Source: Armillaria gallica (taxonomy: Eukaryota; Basidiomycota; Agaricomycetes; Agaricales; Physalacriaceae). From it: a stretch of DNA of 64,000 bases. Below are positions 1 through 10,499 of this stretch, in pieces. Each line of letters opens with the position of its first letter. Position 1 is the first letter of the stretch. The notes under the pieces were generated by a model. It ran no database searches. It was not told the origin of the DNA and was given only the letters and a program-made list of their open reading frames with translations. Position numbers and translations under genes: made by a program. The DNA is taken from NCBI GenBank assembly GCA_037576215.1, contig JBANDB010000007.1, forward strand, positions 3,441,001-3,505,000, in the 5' to 3' direction.

Positions 1-1257
1 CGTCTGCGCTTAACGGAACGAAGGTGACGATGGCGCTGGAGACAAATGCAAGGCGCGATTTTGAGAGCCTTTGTGTAGAACTTCGCGTCCTCCTTCGGCA
101 GACAACGTATTTGCAAACTCCATCTTCTTTGGACAAGTTGAGCATGTTTGTTGTCTACTTAGCAACGAGGCGGGGAGGGTCGGCCAGGGATTTCTGATTC
201 CGCATCAGTACAAGTAGAAAGGTGAAGGGAGAAGTGCACACACCAACCTCTGTTTGCTTCGGTATGACCAAACTCAACGAGGCCCACTATGCATCCATGG
301 ACACTTTCGCTTCCTCTCACCCATCTGGCAAGTGCTTGTCGGCCAGCAGACGAACATGGCAGGGGAGGAGCACACCCCGTTCATCAAGAATCCTGTTTGT
401 CGTTTCCTCCAGTAATCCGGAAGACATATCCCTTGAGCTCGTCAGGAACGCTTTGACGTGGGGCATTAAAGGGATTGGGTATGAGTATCAGAGAGAAGTC
501 GGTGTTCATGAGAGAGGTGCGGACCGGATAAACCCGGGCTTCTATCTTTGCTAAATTTTGCTGTCTCTAGCATTCCGTTTCCTGAGTCCTCAGCGCTCAT
601 ATGGTAGCAGGCCATCCTCTGCCGTGCGTTTACTTGCATGAACCTCGTCAATACCGTCGAAAGAATCGCAGGAAAAGAATGTGTACACATTCAAATTTTC
701 ATTTGTTCGAGCAAGAGCGAGGTTCTTTCCTCGCCGTAGTACGACACCAGGACTCGAGGGGCAGGGCTCGAGACAATGATGCGCAAACGTGACACTGATA
801 AATTTTACCTGTGAACGCGTATGCAGCCACATCTTCTGGCCCTGCAGAGTCAACGACCCCATCGCGGTACAGTACTAGTATCAGACTTAGTCAACAGTCG
901 TTGGTGTCCGGCAACTTCCTGGTGATGCACCATCGTCTTTGAAAATCTCGACAACTCCAGGAACTCAAGCTTGCCGTTGCTTGAGCTCCGTTTCAGCGAG
1001 CTAATCGAGGTTTTTGCTGAAATTCGAGAGTTCACGCTCTTTTCAAAAAAAGCTGGATTCCGCTCTCTATTCGCAGACTAATGGCGACATACAATGATCT
1101 ATACAGGAAGGATAATTTTCGTTACGGAGTCATTAGGAACAACTCACGTTTCAGTGTCGTGTCTTGCGGCTTCCACGAACTTATGTTTATCTGTTATTCA
1201 GGTGTTTCTCTCTTCTGCTCTTCATCAATGGCCTCGGCAAGGTGTCCGCAAATGGTT
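1..1257. repeat. Repeat R, copy A (decayed, left end outside window)
   Basis: First of four diverged copies of a roughly 1.2-kb unit. It carries the 19-bp core GCGGACCGGATAAACCCGG at 519-537, present again at 4351, 16659 and (one mismatch) 24109. Bases 240-560 align closely with 23800-24130, and bases 560-1250 with the corresponding parts of copies B and C. Reading frames are full of stops in all copies, so I read it as a dead gene family. Copies B and C hold a plus-strand intron-like segment near their right ends (GTGAGTACAG to ATCAAG), suggesting an ancestral plus-strand spliced gene. Copies A and D also share minus-strand peptide similarity at their left ends, so orientation is unsettled. 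No function recognised. Homology stops where the SINE-like repeat begins. Confidence 0.7.
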
Positions 1258-1289
1258 TACATTTTCCAGGATCGAAAAAGGCAGGAAAG

Positions 1290-1672
1290 GAGCTGAACGA
1301 GGAACGCTGAACGAAAAAATAGGATACAGTGAGCTAGCTGAATACGAAGCGAAAGGAGGAAGCCTACTCATTCAAATTACATGGAAACACCCCTCGAGAA
1401 AATCAAACGTACGGGGCCCGAGCTAAATCTGCCTCATATTCTTGCAAAGAATAACTAGACGAAAATGGGACGTCGAGCCGGAGATCAAAACGAAAGAAAA
1501 GATCACCCTGGACAAAAACAATGCGCAACACACGCCCTCCCTAAGAGTAGGGAGGGCGCGCGCTGCGATCCCTCTTGCTGGGAGTCGAACCCAGCCTGCG
1601 AACGCGTCGCCGATATGAGCTGACAGGATGAGGCTTCGCTGGCATTACATGACGCCGTTTATGTAAACGAAC
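1290..1672 (-). repeat. tRNA-related SINE-like repeat, copy 1
   Basis: On the minus strand, 1578-1594 forms a perfect tRNA T-arm: a 5-bp stem (CTGGG/CCCAG) around a 7-nt loop containing TTCGA, matching the RNA polymerase III B-box consensus. A degenerate A-box-like stretch lies upstream and a partial acceptor pairing can be drawn. The block is homologous to 12480-12911 over both the tRNA-like head and the following body, for example near 1326 and 12528, and the head alone recurs at 12290-12400. Three copies plus B-box features suggest a pol III-derived SINE. The distance between A-like and B boxes is irregular and no poly-A tail or target duplication was found, so a decayed tRNA-containing segmental repeat remains possible. 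Confidence 0.5.
1533..1558. other. Perfect 11-bp hairpin
   Basis: CGCCCTCCCTA at 1533-1543 pairs perfectly with 1548-1558 around a 4-nt loop AGAG. It lies just downstream (minus-strand sense) of the tRNA-like head of SINE-like copy 1. The corresponding place in copy 3 (about 12750-12780) keeps only one arm. Role unknown; possibly a structured part of the SINE RNA. Confidence 0.75.
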
Positions 1673-1679
1673 AAGCTCG

Positions 1680-3404
1680 TGAACGCTGTGCCCCACGCCC
1701 AGGGTGTACAATACGGAAGAGCGATGGTGAGTCGAAAGACGGATGGAGAAGTCGTTAGTTGGAAGATAGTCGGTAAAGGTGGCTTGTTCAACAGCGGGGG
1801 TTCACTGATATAGTGGAGGGATCTTCGCAGAGATCTTGTCGGATATGGCAATGTCGAACGTTTTCCGTGAATGTCGTCGATGCTAACTGATAGTCTTGCA
1901 CGGCTGATGGATGGAGCGAGCGAGCGATGTAAGTTGCGAATCATATCCAGAAGAGTTAGGCGTGCGCGGATGGCCGGTTGCGCATGAGACTCGTACGTCT
2001 GTGAGGGAACATGGCGATAGGGAACAATGGCGATCTGAGGCTTGGTGGAGGGAGCCTTTACTACTAGGGAACCCACGATATGGGCTGGTTCTATGGGCCA
2101 CTGTAGAGGGTGTTGGTCGTTCCGGGAAAAGCGAGTCCGATAGAGGTTGCGCCCTTCGTGCCAGATGATGGCTATGCAAGTCCTCCAAGAACGAGTAGAT
2201 GCCTGTTCTTTCATTCCATGGACATTAGTCACAGCTGTTGAGTTCAACTGTGAGGTTTCCATCAGCTCTGATTCCTCTTGCTTCTCCAGATCCTCCTCCC
2301 CCCACTAAAATACCAGACGCGGATGCATGGGCCGATAGCAAGTTTGAGGAGATCGGAGGTCTACGAGATTGAGGGTAAGTTCGAGGTTTGTTCGCGGAAG
2401 GGAAACATAACCACACATGCACAGTCGCTAGTCAGTCTCACAGACAACCTATACGGGAAGCTAGTTGATGCGATTACATGACATAGGCGAGCGAGTGCGT
2501 GGGCGTCAGGCGGGAAAGCTGGGAGAATCGCAGGTTGATTCCACCAGATAGAATCAGCTATCAGCGAGTGATTCGTCTTCCATTACAGGAAAACCGATAG
2601 TCTGCATCCACGCGTTAATGAAACGAGGATGAAAGGATGAGAGACTCGACGGACTGTGGAAAATTAGTTTGTTCGGGATGTCGTCCAGAGCGACCACGGA
2701 GAACGAGTGTACACGTCCAAGCCAGGAGTATTAAGATGCCCAAAAACGGGAGCGGCGAGATGGCTAAGAAGTGGAGAACATACAAGCTCGCTAGTGGTGG
2801 TCGAGGTGCAGGCCTCAAGTACGGTCCGTAGTCTGAAAGTCTGAAATGTCGACCGTGGGAACACCCTCTCGTTCATCCTCCAACCGCATCGCAGGCGCCA
2901 TCGTAAACCCACCTGAATCGGCCACGACTTCTTTAGACCCTTCCGGCAATAGACCTCCTCGAAATACGCCTCCCTGCTGGCCCTCTCTCGAGTACAATTT
3001 CCATGGAGTCTTTGGCAGAGCAACTCGGATAGCGAGAGTAGTACTGTCCGCTCCCTCGTTGACATTGGCGTCGGCCACCATCTGGGAGTGCAGACTAGGA
3101 TTAACAGATACGGCTATCCAAGTCACTTTGGGCCAAAGCGAGTGCTGACCACCGAGCGACTCGCGCATGAAGACCCTTCTTGGTGCGTTACTACTCATTC
3201 TCAGGCACTTATTCTCTGTTGATGCAATCTTTAGTATGCATCATCACTTCACCTATCTAGCACGCTCTTTGCACTGTCAGCACAACTCAGCCTGGCCTTA
3301 TCGACGCTCGTCGCAACTCGGACTCTAGACATTGCCTCCGCAGACTCGACAAGTGCTCTTCGGCTCTCGAGCTACAATCCTTCACATAGACTAGGATGGC
3401 CTCT
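1680..3404. other. No supported gene
   Basis: Several open frames of 60-205 codons overlap on both strands here, the longest on the minus strand at 1645-2262. None shows a recognisable motif, splice-linked partner or conserved copy elsewhere in the window. Base composition is GC- and CpG-rich like the rest of the left half, which lengthens chance open frames. I see nothing I can support. Confidence 0.5.
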
Positions 3405-4060
3405 GAAACCATGGCTCAGGACTTCCGCAACTCGTATGAAAGAGCATCTCATTCATCGTGAGTGCATCGTTGGTCTACTGGCATAGTTTCATTGACCCGT
3501 TTCTAGGCGGTTTTGGATCGTCTTATTATGGTTCCTCGTCCCATTAGCGCTCTAGCCTTCGTCTTCGTATCTATGATATACGATGGTGCCCGCCCGTATG
3601 CTTCATTCTGGATCTCATCGTTTTCGGCGCGCAAGGAAAATTGAACCCCATAAGACTTAGGATTGCCGAAGGTGTGCTCTCTTTTTACGCACACCCCGTT
3701 TCTCATCGACTAAGCAATGTCGTTCAACTGCAAGATGCTTGGCTCATACGTGTCATGAATGCGTACTTCGACTGAGTACTTTCGCACTCGATTAGTATGC
3801 GGCACAGACGGCCAGCTAGCGGATTCGGGGTGCGTCGACTCTCCTTTGGATGTTTTCACTTGGAACTAACCAATACCGCTATGTTGGTAGACTCATATTC
3901 GTTGCCCATTCCTTCATCGACAACCCATCGCAAAATAGAACACACCTTTATCAACTATACTCACCTTGCCACCGAACGCTACCATTGATCTGCAAAGCAC
4001 GACCATGATGCCTCTTGCAGGACGGCGACGATATGCTCTTGCTGGATGACGACAGTTGCG
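3405..4060 (+). pseudogene. Decayed Crinkler-associated unit, relic 1
   Basis: This stretch aligns nearly end to end with 6858-7490, starting at ATGGCTCAG (3411 and 6858) and continuing through an intron-like GTGAGTG...TTGAC segment. Its right part (about 3950-4050) preserves a broken version of the Crinkler header: the DNA around the conserved P-D-A-T-I block, the following L-x-x-T segment and the LLLDD end can be matched to the intact gene at 13620-13700, but in shifting frames and with stops. It is followed directly by repeat R copy B, as the intact gene is followed by copy C. It is therefore a dead copy of the same tandem unit. The left part (3405-3900) encodes no known domain. Confidence 0.65.
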
Positions 4061-5300
4061 GTGGCACACCACAGAGAGTCGTCGGAGTCGACTTAGCCGA
4101 TGAATATTCGAGAGGGTCGTGGAAATGTCACTGCACTTGAAGCTTAGAGAGGGCAGACTGTCGTCCGAAAGGGAGTACATAGATTCTGCGATGGACGTAT
4201 CTCCAATGGTGCAACGTCCTGCCCTACGCGTACAGAACGCTCTGATGGAGAGGATTGGTTTGCTACAGACACATAAACATACTTGAATTGACAATGGGCG
4301 GTCGGTCCTCTGAGTATCAGAAAACACGCACAGAAAGAAGTGTCAGGGATGCGGACCGGATAAACCCGGACTTTTGACCTTGATCAACGTTGCTTTCACT
4401 TTCACTGGCATTCCATTTCCTCAGCCTCTTACGACAGGTCAGCATCATCGGCCCCTGCTGTACCACCGCTACATTGTATGAACCTCGTTCAATACTAGAT
4501 AAGGAACCACAGAGAGAGGAGAAAACCCGAAATTATTCTTCCAGCGAGTACGAGCTTCTTTCCGTTCTGCATCGTACGAGACTCGGTATGAACGTCGCTA
4601 TTCTGATAACTTTGCTGTGTTCTTGACGTCTTTGCAGCTGTCCCCGTAGAGGCAAAACTCCCATCCCGCAATACCTTCAAACTCTGGCGATCGTCATTGA
4701 TGTCCGGGGACTTGAAGGTTCGATGCACCTGCCTACGCGTTATTGGAAATCTTGACAATCCCAGGAACGCAAGCTCGTCCTCCGTTTTGGCAAGTTCATC
4801 ACTTGTCCGGTATATCGAGGTTTCATGTTACTTGAATGGACGACTCTCAAAGAAGTTCACGATCTTTTGGAAAACCCTACATTCCGCTCTTCTTTCTCAG
4901 ACTAGTGGCGGTATACAATTGATATGTCGGTATGCTAGGACTGTCCTCGCCACAGGGTTGTTGAGACCAACAATGTCAGCCTTGCGCTTCATGCGACTTC
5001 CACAATTTCATATTTCTTCATTTTATCTGTTGGTTAAGGGGCGTTTCTCGCCTCTACTCTTCGTCGATATCCTTGTCAAGATGTCCGTGGAATAGGTTAT
5101 AAAGTGACCCTCGTTGCCGAGGAGTCGACTCCTCTCTTTGCTTCTAAATTTGTTGGCTAGGGGCGGGAGAAAATTATTGCAGCTGCGAGACTTGGCTGGG
5201 ATGCCAAGGTGAGTACAGTATACTATAACCGCGTTTGACGCCGATATCTAGCAATTGATCAAGATCCCGAAATGCCATGAAGCGCACCAGCACCCCAATC
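4061..5300. repeat. Repeat R, copy B
   Basis: Carries the core GCGGACCGGATAAACCCGG at 4351-4369 and aligns with copy C (16400-17650) through most of its length, including the promoter-proximal phrase CCACAGAG, the block around CATCGTACGAG and the terminal intron-like segment (GTGAGTACAG at about 5210 to GATCAAG at about 5265). Stops in every frame. Directly follows Crinkler relic 1, matching the order of intact Crinkler gene then copy C. Read as a duplicated and decayed neighbour gene of unknown product. Confidence 0.7.
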
Positions 5301-6409
5301 CTTCAAGATGAGTGCTGAAACTGTGCTCAATAACCTACCGTTTCCCAAATGAGCACGTCGACCGGCCTGTCAAGCTCGGCCACAGGCTCGATTCCTACAC
5401 GCCTAACACCTTAGTCCGGCCCTTATGCGCAACGTCGACTCCGTTCACGTAGCTCGGCGCAGGTAAGCTCGATTCCATTGTTCTCGCTGACGAAGAGTTT
5501 ACAGGTCATCGAACGATAAATGCATGGGACATCGATGAGGTCGTGATGGCAGGTGGTAGGCTTTGACGCGAGGTTTCTGGCGGCGCTTAGCTCACAGAGT
5601 AAGGCGTCGAGGGTGTCAGATTAGGGTCAGACAGCGCACGGGTTGGAGGGAATGAGGATGAATTGACTGAAACAGAAAGGAATTGAAGAGGAAGAGCGCC
5701 GGAATTATGTAATGCCACCAAGGTGGGTTTGTTGACTTCTCTGGATATAACCTATCTGACAATTAACAGAGGGTGTCTTGTAAGATGCGCTACCGCGGAG
5801 AGACTTTGGCTGGTTCGAGTAGGAAGAGCGACGGTGGTATATGTTGGAAGCAGTGGTAAGCACCACGCTTTCCTCTTGAAAATGGAAGGACTAATTGAAT
5901 TCAATGGCTTAGTCGCAATCTTTCGTTTAATGATAATGTATTAGGTGAGTATAATTCTGTCAAGATGACGGTTTGAGTGCTAATCGAAGGCTTGAAGGTA
6001 GAGAAATAAAAGGCCGTTAAAGGTAAGGTTATCGCTTACCTCTAGGGGCAGCACACTAACATGGAAATTCACAGATGAATCTCGCACTGAGCTTGAATTT
6101 GGACACAGGAATGAGATTTAATTTGTAGAGTAGATGCACTGTACAGATTGAGTAGCATCCGTGAGACTTGGTTGGCGCGGACACGACGCGGATGTGTACA
6201 TGCAGCGTGGGCGTATGCGGGCAGTGTGCGCGGAGGAAGTCGTGCGCGGGATGGCATGTGCGGATGGAGGGATGTATGCGGGAGGAAGGACGTTGCGGGG
6301 ATGGGAGGTCAGAGGTCTTGCAGGGACGGGAAATGGCGCAGATAGTCGGAGCAGGCAGGCTTAAGTGCAGGCGTAATCATCGAGGGCTCGCACAGTAGTT
6401 GTGGCCTCT
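5301..6409. other. No supported gene
   Basis: Contains short unrelated open frames only. A G-rich stretch near 6160-6350 gives three overlapping plus-strand frames without any recognisable protein feature. No repeat copy elsewhere in the window was recognised. Confidence 0.5.
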
Positions 6410-6490
6410 GCTTCTATTTGATACGGTAGTCCTTTTCGGGAAAGGGACGCTTCTATTTGATAAGGTTACGTAGGAAAGGGACGCTTCTAC
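6410..6490. repeat. Short tandem repeat, about 2.2 units
   Basis: GCTTCTATTTGATA begins at 6410 and again at 6449, each unit ending in GGAAAGGGAC or close to it. A third partial unit (GCTTCTAC) starts at 6483. Unit lengths are 39 and 34 bp, so the second has a small internal deletion. It lies upstream of the decayed Crinkler unit at 6858; no function is evident. Confidence 0.75.
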
Positions 6491-6857
6491 TCAGCTCCAT
6501 CACGGACATCCACATTCTTTCCGATTCCTTCACCTCGTTCTCTCTCTTCCTCCTCGCTTTCTCCCCGCTCAACCGCTCGCTCCGGCTTCTTCGCACTGTG
6601 CCCGTCGTCGGCCCGCACCAGTACATCGCACAGACCCGTGTACGCCACGACATGGGCGGTTCCACCGGCCCTGCACGCGTGGACCCTTCCTTCGCTAGCA
6701 ACGTCGTCATGTATCACAATCTTTGACTCTCACGCGTATTCCATGGGTGGGCCCACAGGAGAGATTCACGTACTTGACCCTGCGACCGGAGAAACAAAAA
6801 ATACAAGAGATTCCGTTCGTCGAATCCGGAAGGCTGGATAAACAGGATGGTAGACAA
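6491..6857. other. No supported gene
   Basis: An open frame at 6638-6841 (plus strand) reads through the stretch but matches nothing I know and is not present upstream of the homologous unit at 3411. Left as unsupported. Confidence 0.4.
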
Positions 6858-8215
6858 TGGCTCAGAACTTCTATGAGCATCTCATTCCTCGTGAGTGCGT
6901 CGTTGGTCTACTAGCATATTTTCATTGACTCAGCTCGTCTTAGAGTCCCTCCTCCCGTCAGCCCTCATCTCCGTGTTCTTATCAGATCTATGATATCCGA
7001 TGGTGTCCGCCCGTCCGCTTGGTTCTGGAAGTCGTCGTTTTCCACGTGCAAGGAAGATTGGGCTCCATGAGATTTGGGATTGTGGACGGTGTGCTCTCTT
7101 TTGGAATACACCGCATTCTCTCACCGACTAAGCCGTGCCGTTCAGGTTGCCTGGCTCATACGTATCATGAAGCACTTCAAGAATCGACATCGACCTAGCG
7201 TATTACGCAGGCCATTCACACCCGGTTGGTATGCGGCACAGATGGCCATCGAGTGGATCCGGGGTGCGTCAATTCTCCCTTTTCGGATGTTTTCATTTGG
7301 AACTAATCAATGGCGCTGTTAGTGGACTCGTATTATCCCTTCCCTTCATCGACAACCCATCGCGAAGTAAAACCCACCTTCATCAACCATACTCACCTTG
7401 CCACCGGACGCTACCATCGACCTGCAAAGAACGACCATGAAGACATCCATCTCACAGGACGGCGACTACCCGCTCATCTTGCTGGATGACGGCCTCTCAA
7501 ATACGCGCCATTTCTGATGCGCAACTCCAGAGGCAACACTAGCGTCGCAAGTACAGAGAAAAGGCGACACACGCCCCGTGTATGCCTATCCTGCGCCACA
7601 TATTCGAGTGATTCTCCTGTAAGCTCTGCACGAATTTGGTCCTTACGAACATGCGTAGCAAATCTTGTTACTTTGCCGACGTTATTTGCAAGCGGGAGAG
7701 TAGGGTCGATATTCTGCATAATCAAGTGTTGTCGGTACAAAGTCCCCTCGAGTGCGTACCCTACTCTCTGAAAGTGTCCTCTGTTTGATTGGCAGATTTA
7801 GGCTCACGAACAAGTCTTTTACATGCCGCTACGGACACAGACGACGCTTTCAGTCCAGACGGGGCTTTAATCTTTGAGGAAAATTCTGCCGGTTAGCCTC
7901 AGTACAATCTACCATTACTTGATTATTCACTGACAGCCCGTTAGGGTTTCCACAAAGTTCACCGACATCAGCGAAGCTCTTAATTGGGACGAGTCGCTCT
8001 GAGACTGCAGCGCCAGACAGTGTGAAGCCTACAGCAAGTTACCGCTACACCTCGTTGCCGACCTTGAGGCTGCGGCGCCAAGTCTTTAAGCTCGCAGAAG
8101 TTCGCTCCTGAATCGTGCAAGCTCTCAAAGACTCTGCTCCCCAACCATTGCTTACTGATATCGTGCAACGAAGTTCTGCGGTGTTTTTCCGTCGGCTGCT
8201 AAAATACCAGAAGGC
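6858..8215 (+). pseudogene. Decayed Crinkler-like gene, relic 2 (forward)
   Basis: The 5' half duplicates 3405-4060. From about 7385 the DNA follows the intact Crinkler gene at 13610 onward: the header block (P-D-A-T-I region near 7405, LILLDD near 7475), the remnant of the small second exon (near 7690), the intron equivalent to 13969-14018, the TASDS-PDG region (near 7850), the intron equivalent to 14190-14241 and the segment equal to about 14757-14900 (8078-8213). About 68 bp spanning the P-loop are missing relative to the intact gene, and frames are broken throughout. The copy stops abruptly near 8215-8240, where the inverted paralogue begins. Cannot encode a working NTPase. Confidence 0.75.
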
Positions 8216-8882
8216 GAATCCTAGATGTTCGGGATGTCGACTTGCACCGATGGATCTTCTCAAGCCATTGTGCGTAGTTTTCGAGTCGCGGATTATGACC
8301 GCTGTCCAAACGATTCCCGTCCTTTGTAACCTCAATGCCCCACTTCTCATGCGCCTCGAGAAATTTCCGGCCTCGAATATCACGATTTGGATTGGTCGCA
8401 AAGTCCGGAGACAAAACCACAGCATTATCAGTCAAAGCTGACGCAGCTCTGTAAAACTCCATATGATAACGACTTTCAAGCGAGGTACCGAAGCGGACTG
8501 GCGGGTTGCGAAGTAAGGATGGATGGAAGCACGCTGTGACTTGACACACAAGGTCGAGAGGAGTCTCGAAAGATAATTCGTGTATACCTATGAGGGAAAC
8601 CAGTCGAAGGTGTAGCAGAGGATATACGTGCACGATACGCCTGCCATTAGAGGTTCTTGGAACTTGGGATGCTGCCTCTGTAGTGACGTATGAGTATAGA
8701 CCGTCATCGGCCTTTAAAACCAAAGGACAATCAGGTAATTGGATAGTCTCGATAATCGTTGTTTGCAAGTCTGCAATGGTAGCGTCCGGGGGCACCGCAA
8801 TTACGGCCGAGCGTCCAGGAGGTAGATACTGCTTGAAAATATCCTCTAATTTGACTACAAAGATGATTGCTGGCATGGCCAT
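8199..8882 (-). CDS. Compact Crinkler-like protein (header fused to nuclease end, NTPase missing)
   Basis: Single-exon open frame of about 227 aa; I place the start at 8882 (or 8876), because homology with the intact Crinkler starts there, although the frame stays open to 8984. Residues 1-95 match the Crinkler header of the 13527-15815 gene (shared PPDATIADL). The protein then passes directly into the 'E(S/T)PLDLVCQVT' region, so the whole P-loop NTPase and winged-helix part is absent. The nuclease-like end retains EFYRAASALTD and KWGIE but has lost one codon, the aspartate seen in GRIDF of the long gene (here GRKF), so catalysis is doubtful. The last dozen residues are unrelated because homology ends at about 8250 in a tail-to-tail junction with relic 2. 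Family knowledge: Crinklers are header-plus-toxin-domain effectors; the role here is inferred. It may be a pseudogene or a decoy. Confidence 0.65.
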   Translation of the reverse strand: MAMPAIIFVVKLEDIFKQYLPPGRSAVIAVPPDATIADLQTTIIETIQLPDCPLVLKADDGLYSYVTTEAASQVPRTSNGRRIVHVYPLLHLRLVSLIGIHELSFETPLDLVCQVTACFHPSLLRNPPVRFGTSLESRYHMEFYRAASALTDNAVVLSPDFATNPNRDIRGRKFLEAHEKWGIEVTKDGNRLDSGHNPRLENYAQWLEKIHRCKSTSRTSRIRLLVF

Positions 8883-9074
8883 TCTAGTACAGTGAGTCGG
8901 ACGACGGAGAGAGGGCGAAAAAAAGATTCGCGACGGGAGTACTAGCTTGTTTAAAATATCAGTAATGTCCTTCTGCATCATCAAGGTTGTAGGTTACTTT
9001 TCTGGGTCTGAGAATCAAGCTCAAGGTGAGAGACAAAGACGGGGGTCTGAGACTGCAGTGCTTATGACGAGCTA
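8883..9074 (-). promoter_or_regulatory. Conserved 5' leader/promoter shared by two Crinkler genes
   Basis: Reading the minus strand from 9074 towards 8883, the sequence aligns with 13346-13526 upstream of the intact Crinkler gene. Shared blocks are TAGCTCGTCATA (9074-9063), AGTCTCAGACCCC (from 9054), the following GTCTTTGTCTCTCACCT, and a block ending shortly before each ATG that contains TACTGAT. No open frame is conserved through it in both copies, so it is more likely promoter and 5' leader than coding sequence. Confidence 0.6.
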
Positions 9075-9201
9075 AGTATGCCTGACCCCTTCATTTTTTC
9101 TTCTTTTCGTGCCGCAGCTCATAAAGGAGTTACCATGACGTTCAGTGAACTAGCCACATCCAGCAGAGAACGGTTGGAATGAGGTTTCAATTTCAGCACC
9201 G

Positions 9202-10389
9202 ATGAAGGAGGACGGCGAGAACCAGCACTGTTCCCACGGCCGACATTTCAGACTTTCGGACTTCGGACCGTACACCGGTATCCGACCCAGTATCCCACCT
9301 TCATCATATCTCATGGCGGGCGTCGAGATTTATATGAAGCCCAGGCCAATCTCCTCCGTGCATGGCCATTCCAACTATCTGTTATTTGAGTGGCCCTCTA
9401 ATTTCAAGTATGGACCCTTCTTTGCTGAATATGGAACGATACCCTCCGATGCTACAGAAGTCTACACTGCACGGTCTCCTGTTCTATCCACTTCACTCTC
9501 TACGCTCTTCAACGATATCATACCTGATCTTGACACCGAGGTTCCTGATCCCAATAAAGTAGGCCACTCTGCTTGGCCCGCCCTTCTTCAGCTTGCAATA
9601 GCAAAAACCTATTCGGCGTTCGAGTTCCGGATCGAATGCGAAAACCACATCGTTCAACTCTCTGAAGGCGACCGCGCACCAGACCCACCACCTGTAAGTA
9701 TGCGCACACCGTCGCTCTCACCCGAGTGGTATGCAGCAGTACTCTCTGTTGGAGATCGTGGTCACGTCGAACTGTGCGGGGACAAACAGGGTATTGAATT
9801 GGAATTATTTGTCTGGATGTATATGCAACAGACAGTAGATCTCTATACTCGTAAGTGTTTTGAGTGTTTTTGAGTAGCGAGCTTTACTCCATTTGACTCC
9901 ACAGACATCTGGAAAGGTTTTCGCAGGGAGATGTATCAGCTGATACATCCGATTGCTCCAGTTCATTTACCCTCCGGTCACAGTCAGTAGCATGGCATCA
10001 CGTTTTTATTTTATCCATTAACCTATTTTCAATCAGCCGACAATCCTGGCTTGTTCAGCTTCCTCGGTAGAAAGGCATTGGTGGCCGCTTCTCTTACGTC
10101 CATATTCAACGCCGAGACGTCCGTCGACGACGGTTGTATTCCGCAACTTTCTCCATCCTCCAGCAATGGATCATCAGCTACGGACTCGACAGACTCGACA
10201 GACTCGATGTCTTCTTCCCATGCTGACGATCTCGACGAAGATGCAAACTTGTCTTCTCTATACCGTCTGTTCCGAGTGCGTCTCGTCATGCTGTATCTAT
10301 CATTAGTGCTGACTGTCTTCATCCAGCGCAGGAACCTTGGCACTGTGTCTGAATCCATCGATAGCACTAGTATTCCTTTCACTGACTAG
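9202..10389 (+). CDS. Uncharacterised spliced gene (three or four exons)
   Basis: Exons 9202-9850, 9905-9982 and 10037-10389 join in frame (1080 nt, 359 aa) using introns 9851-9904 (GTAAGT...CCACAG) and 9983-10036 (GTCAGT...AATCAG). I do not recognise the protein. The N-terminal 216 aa are globular-looking with no repeats; a middle segment is basic/aromatic (IWKGFRREMY); the C-terminal part is rich in Ser, Asp and Thr with the tandem TDSTDSTDS. A stretch at 10276-10326 can be read either as a fourth 51-nt intron (GTGCGT...CTGAC...CCAG) or as a hydrophobic segment (LVMLYLSLVLTVFI) that could cross a membrane. Because its length is a multiple of three, both forms stay in frame. It sits between the compact Crinkler gene and the exon array, diverging from the former. 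No disrupting stops, so probably functional. Confidence 0.65.
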
Positions 10390-10499
10390 CTTACGTACTA
10401 TATCTCAAATTTTACTTCCATGATTAAGATGTACAACCTTGCACTTTACTAGTACACTACCAGACTAGTGTCTGTATTCTGTGAGTTTGAAAGAAACAT

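Noticed and set aside
1578..1594. Possible functional tRNA gene
   Set aside because: Only the T-arm is convincing; the anticodon arm is too short and the acceptor pairs imperfectly, so a tRNA-related repeat is the better call.
1645..2262. 205-codon minus-strand open frame
   Set aside because: GC-rich DNA without stops by chance; no domain, no partner exon and no counterpart in any repeated unit.
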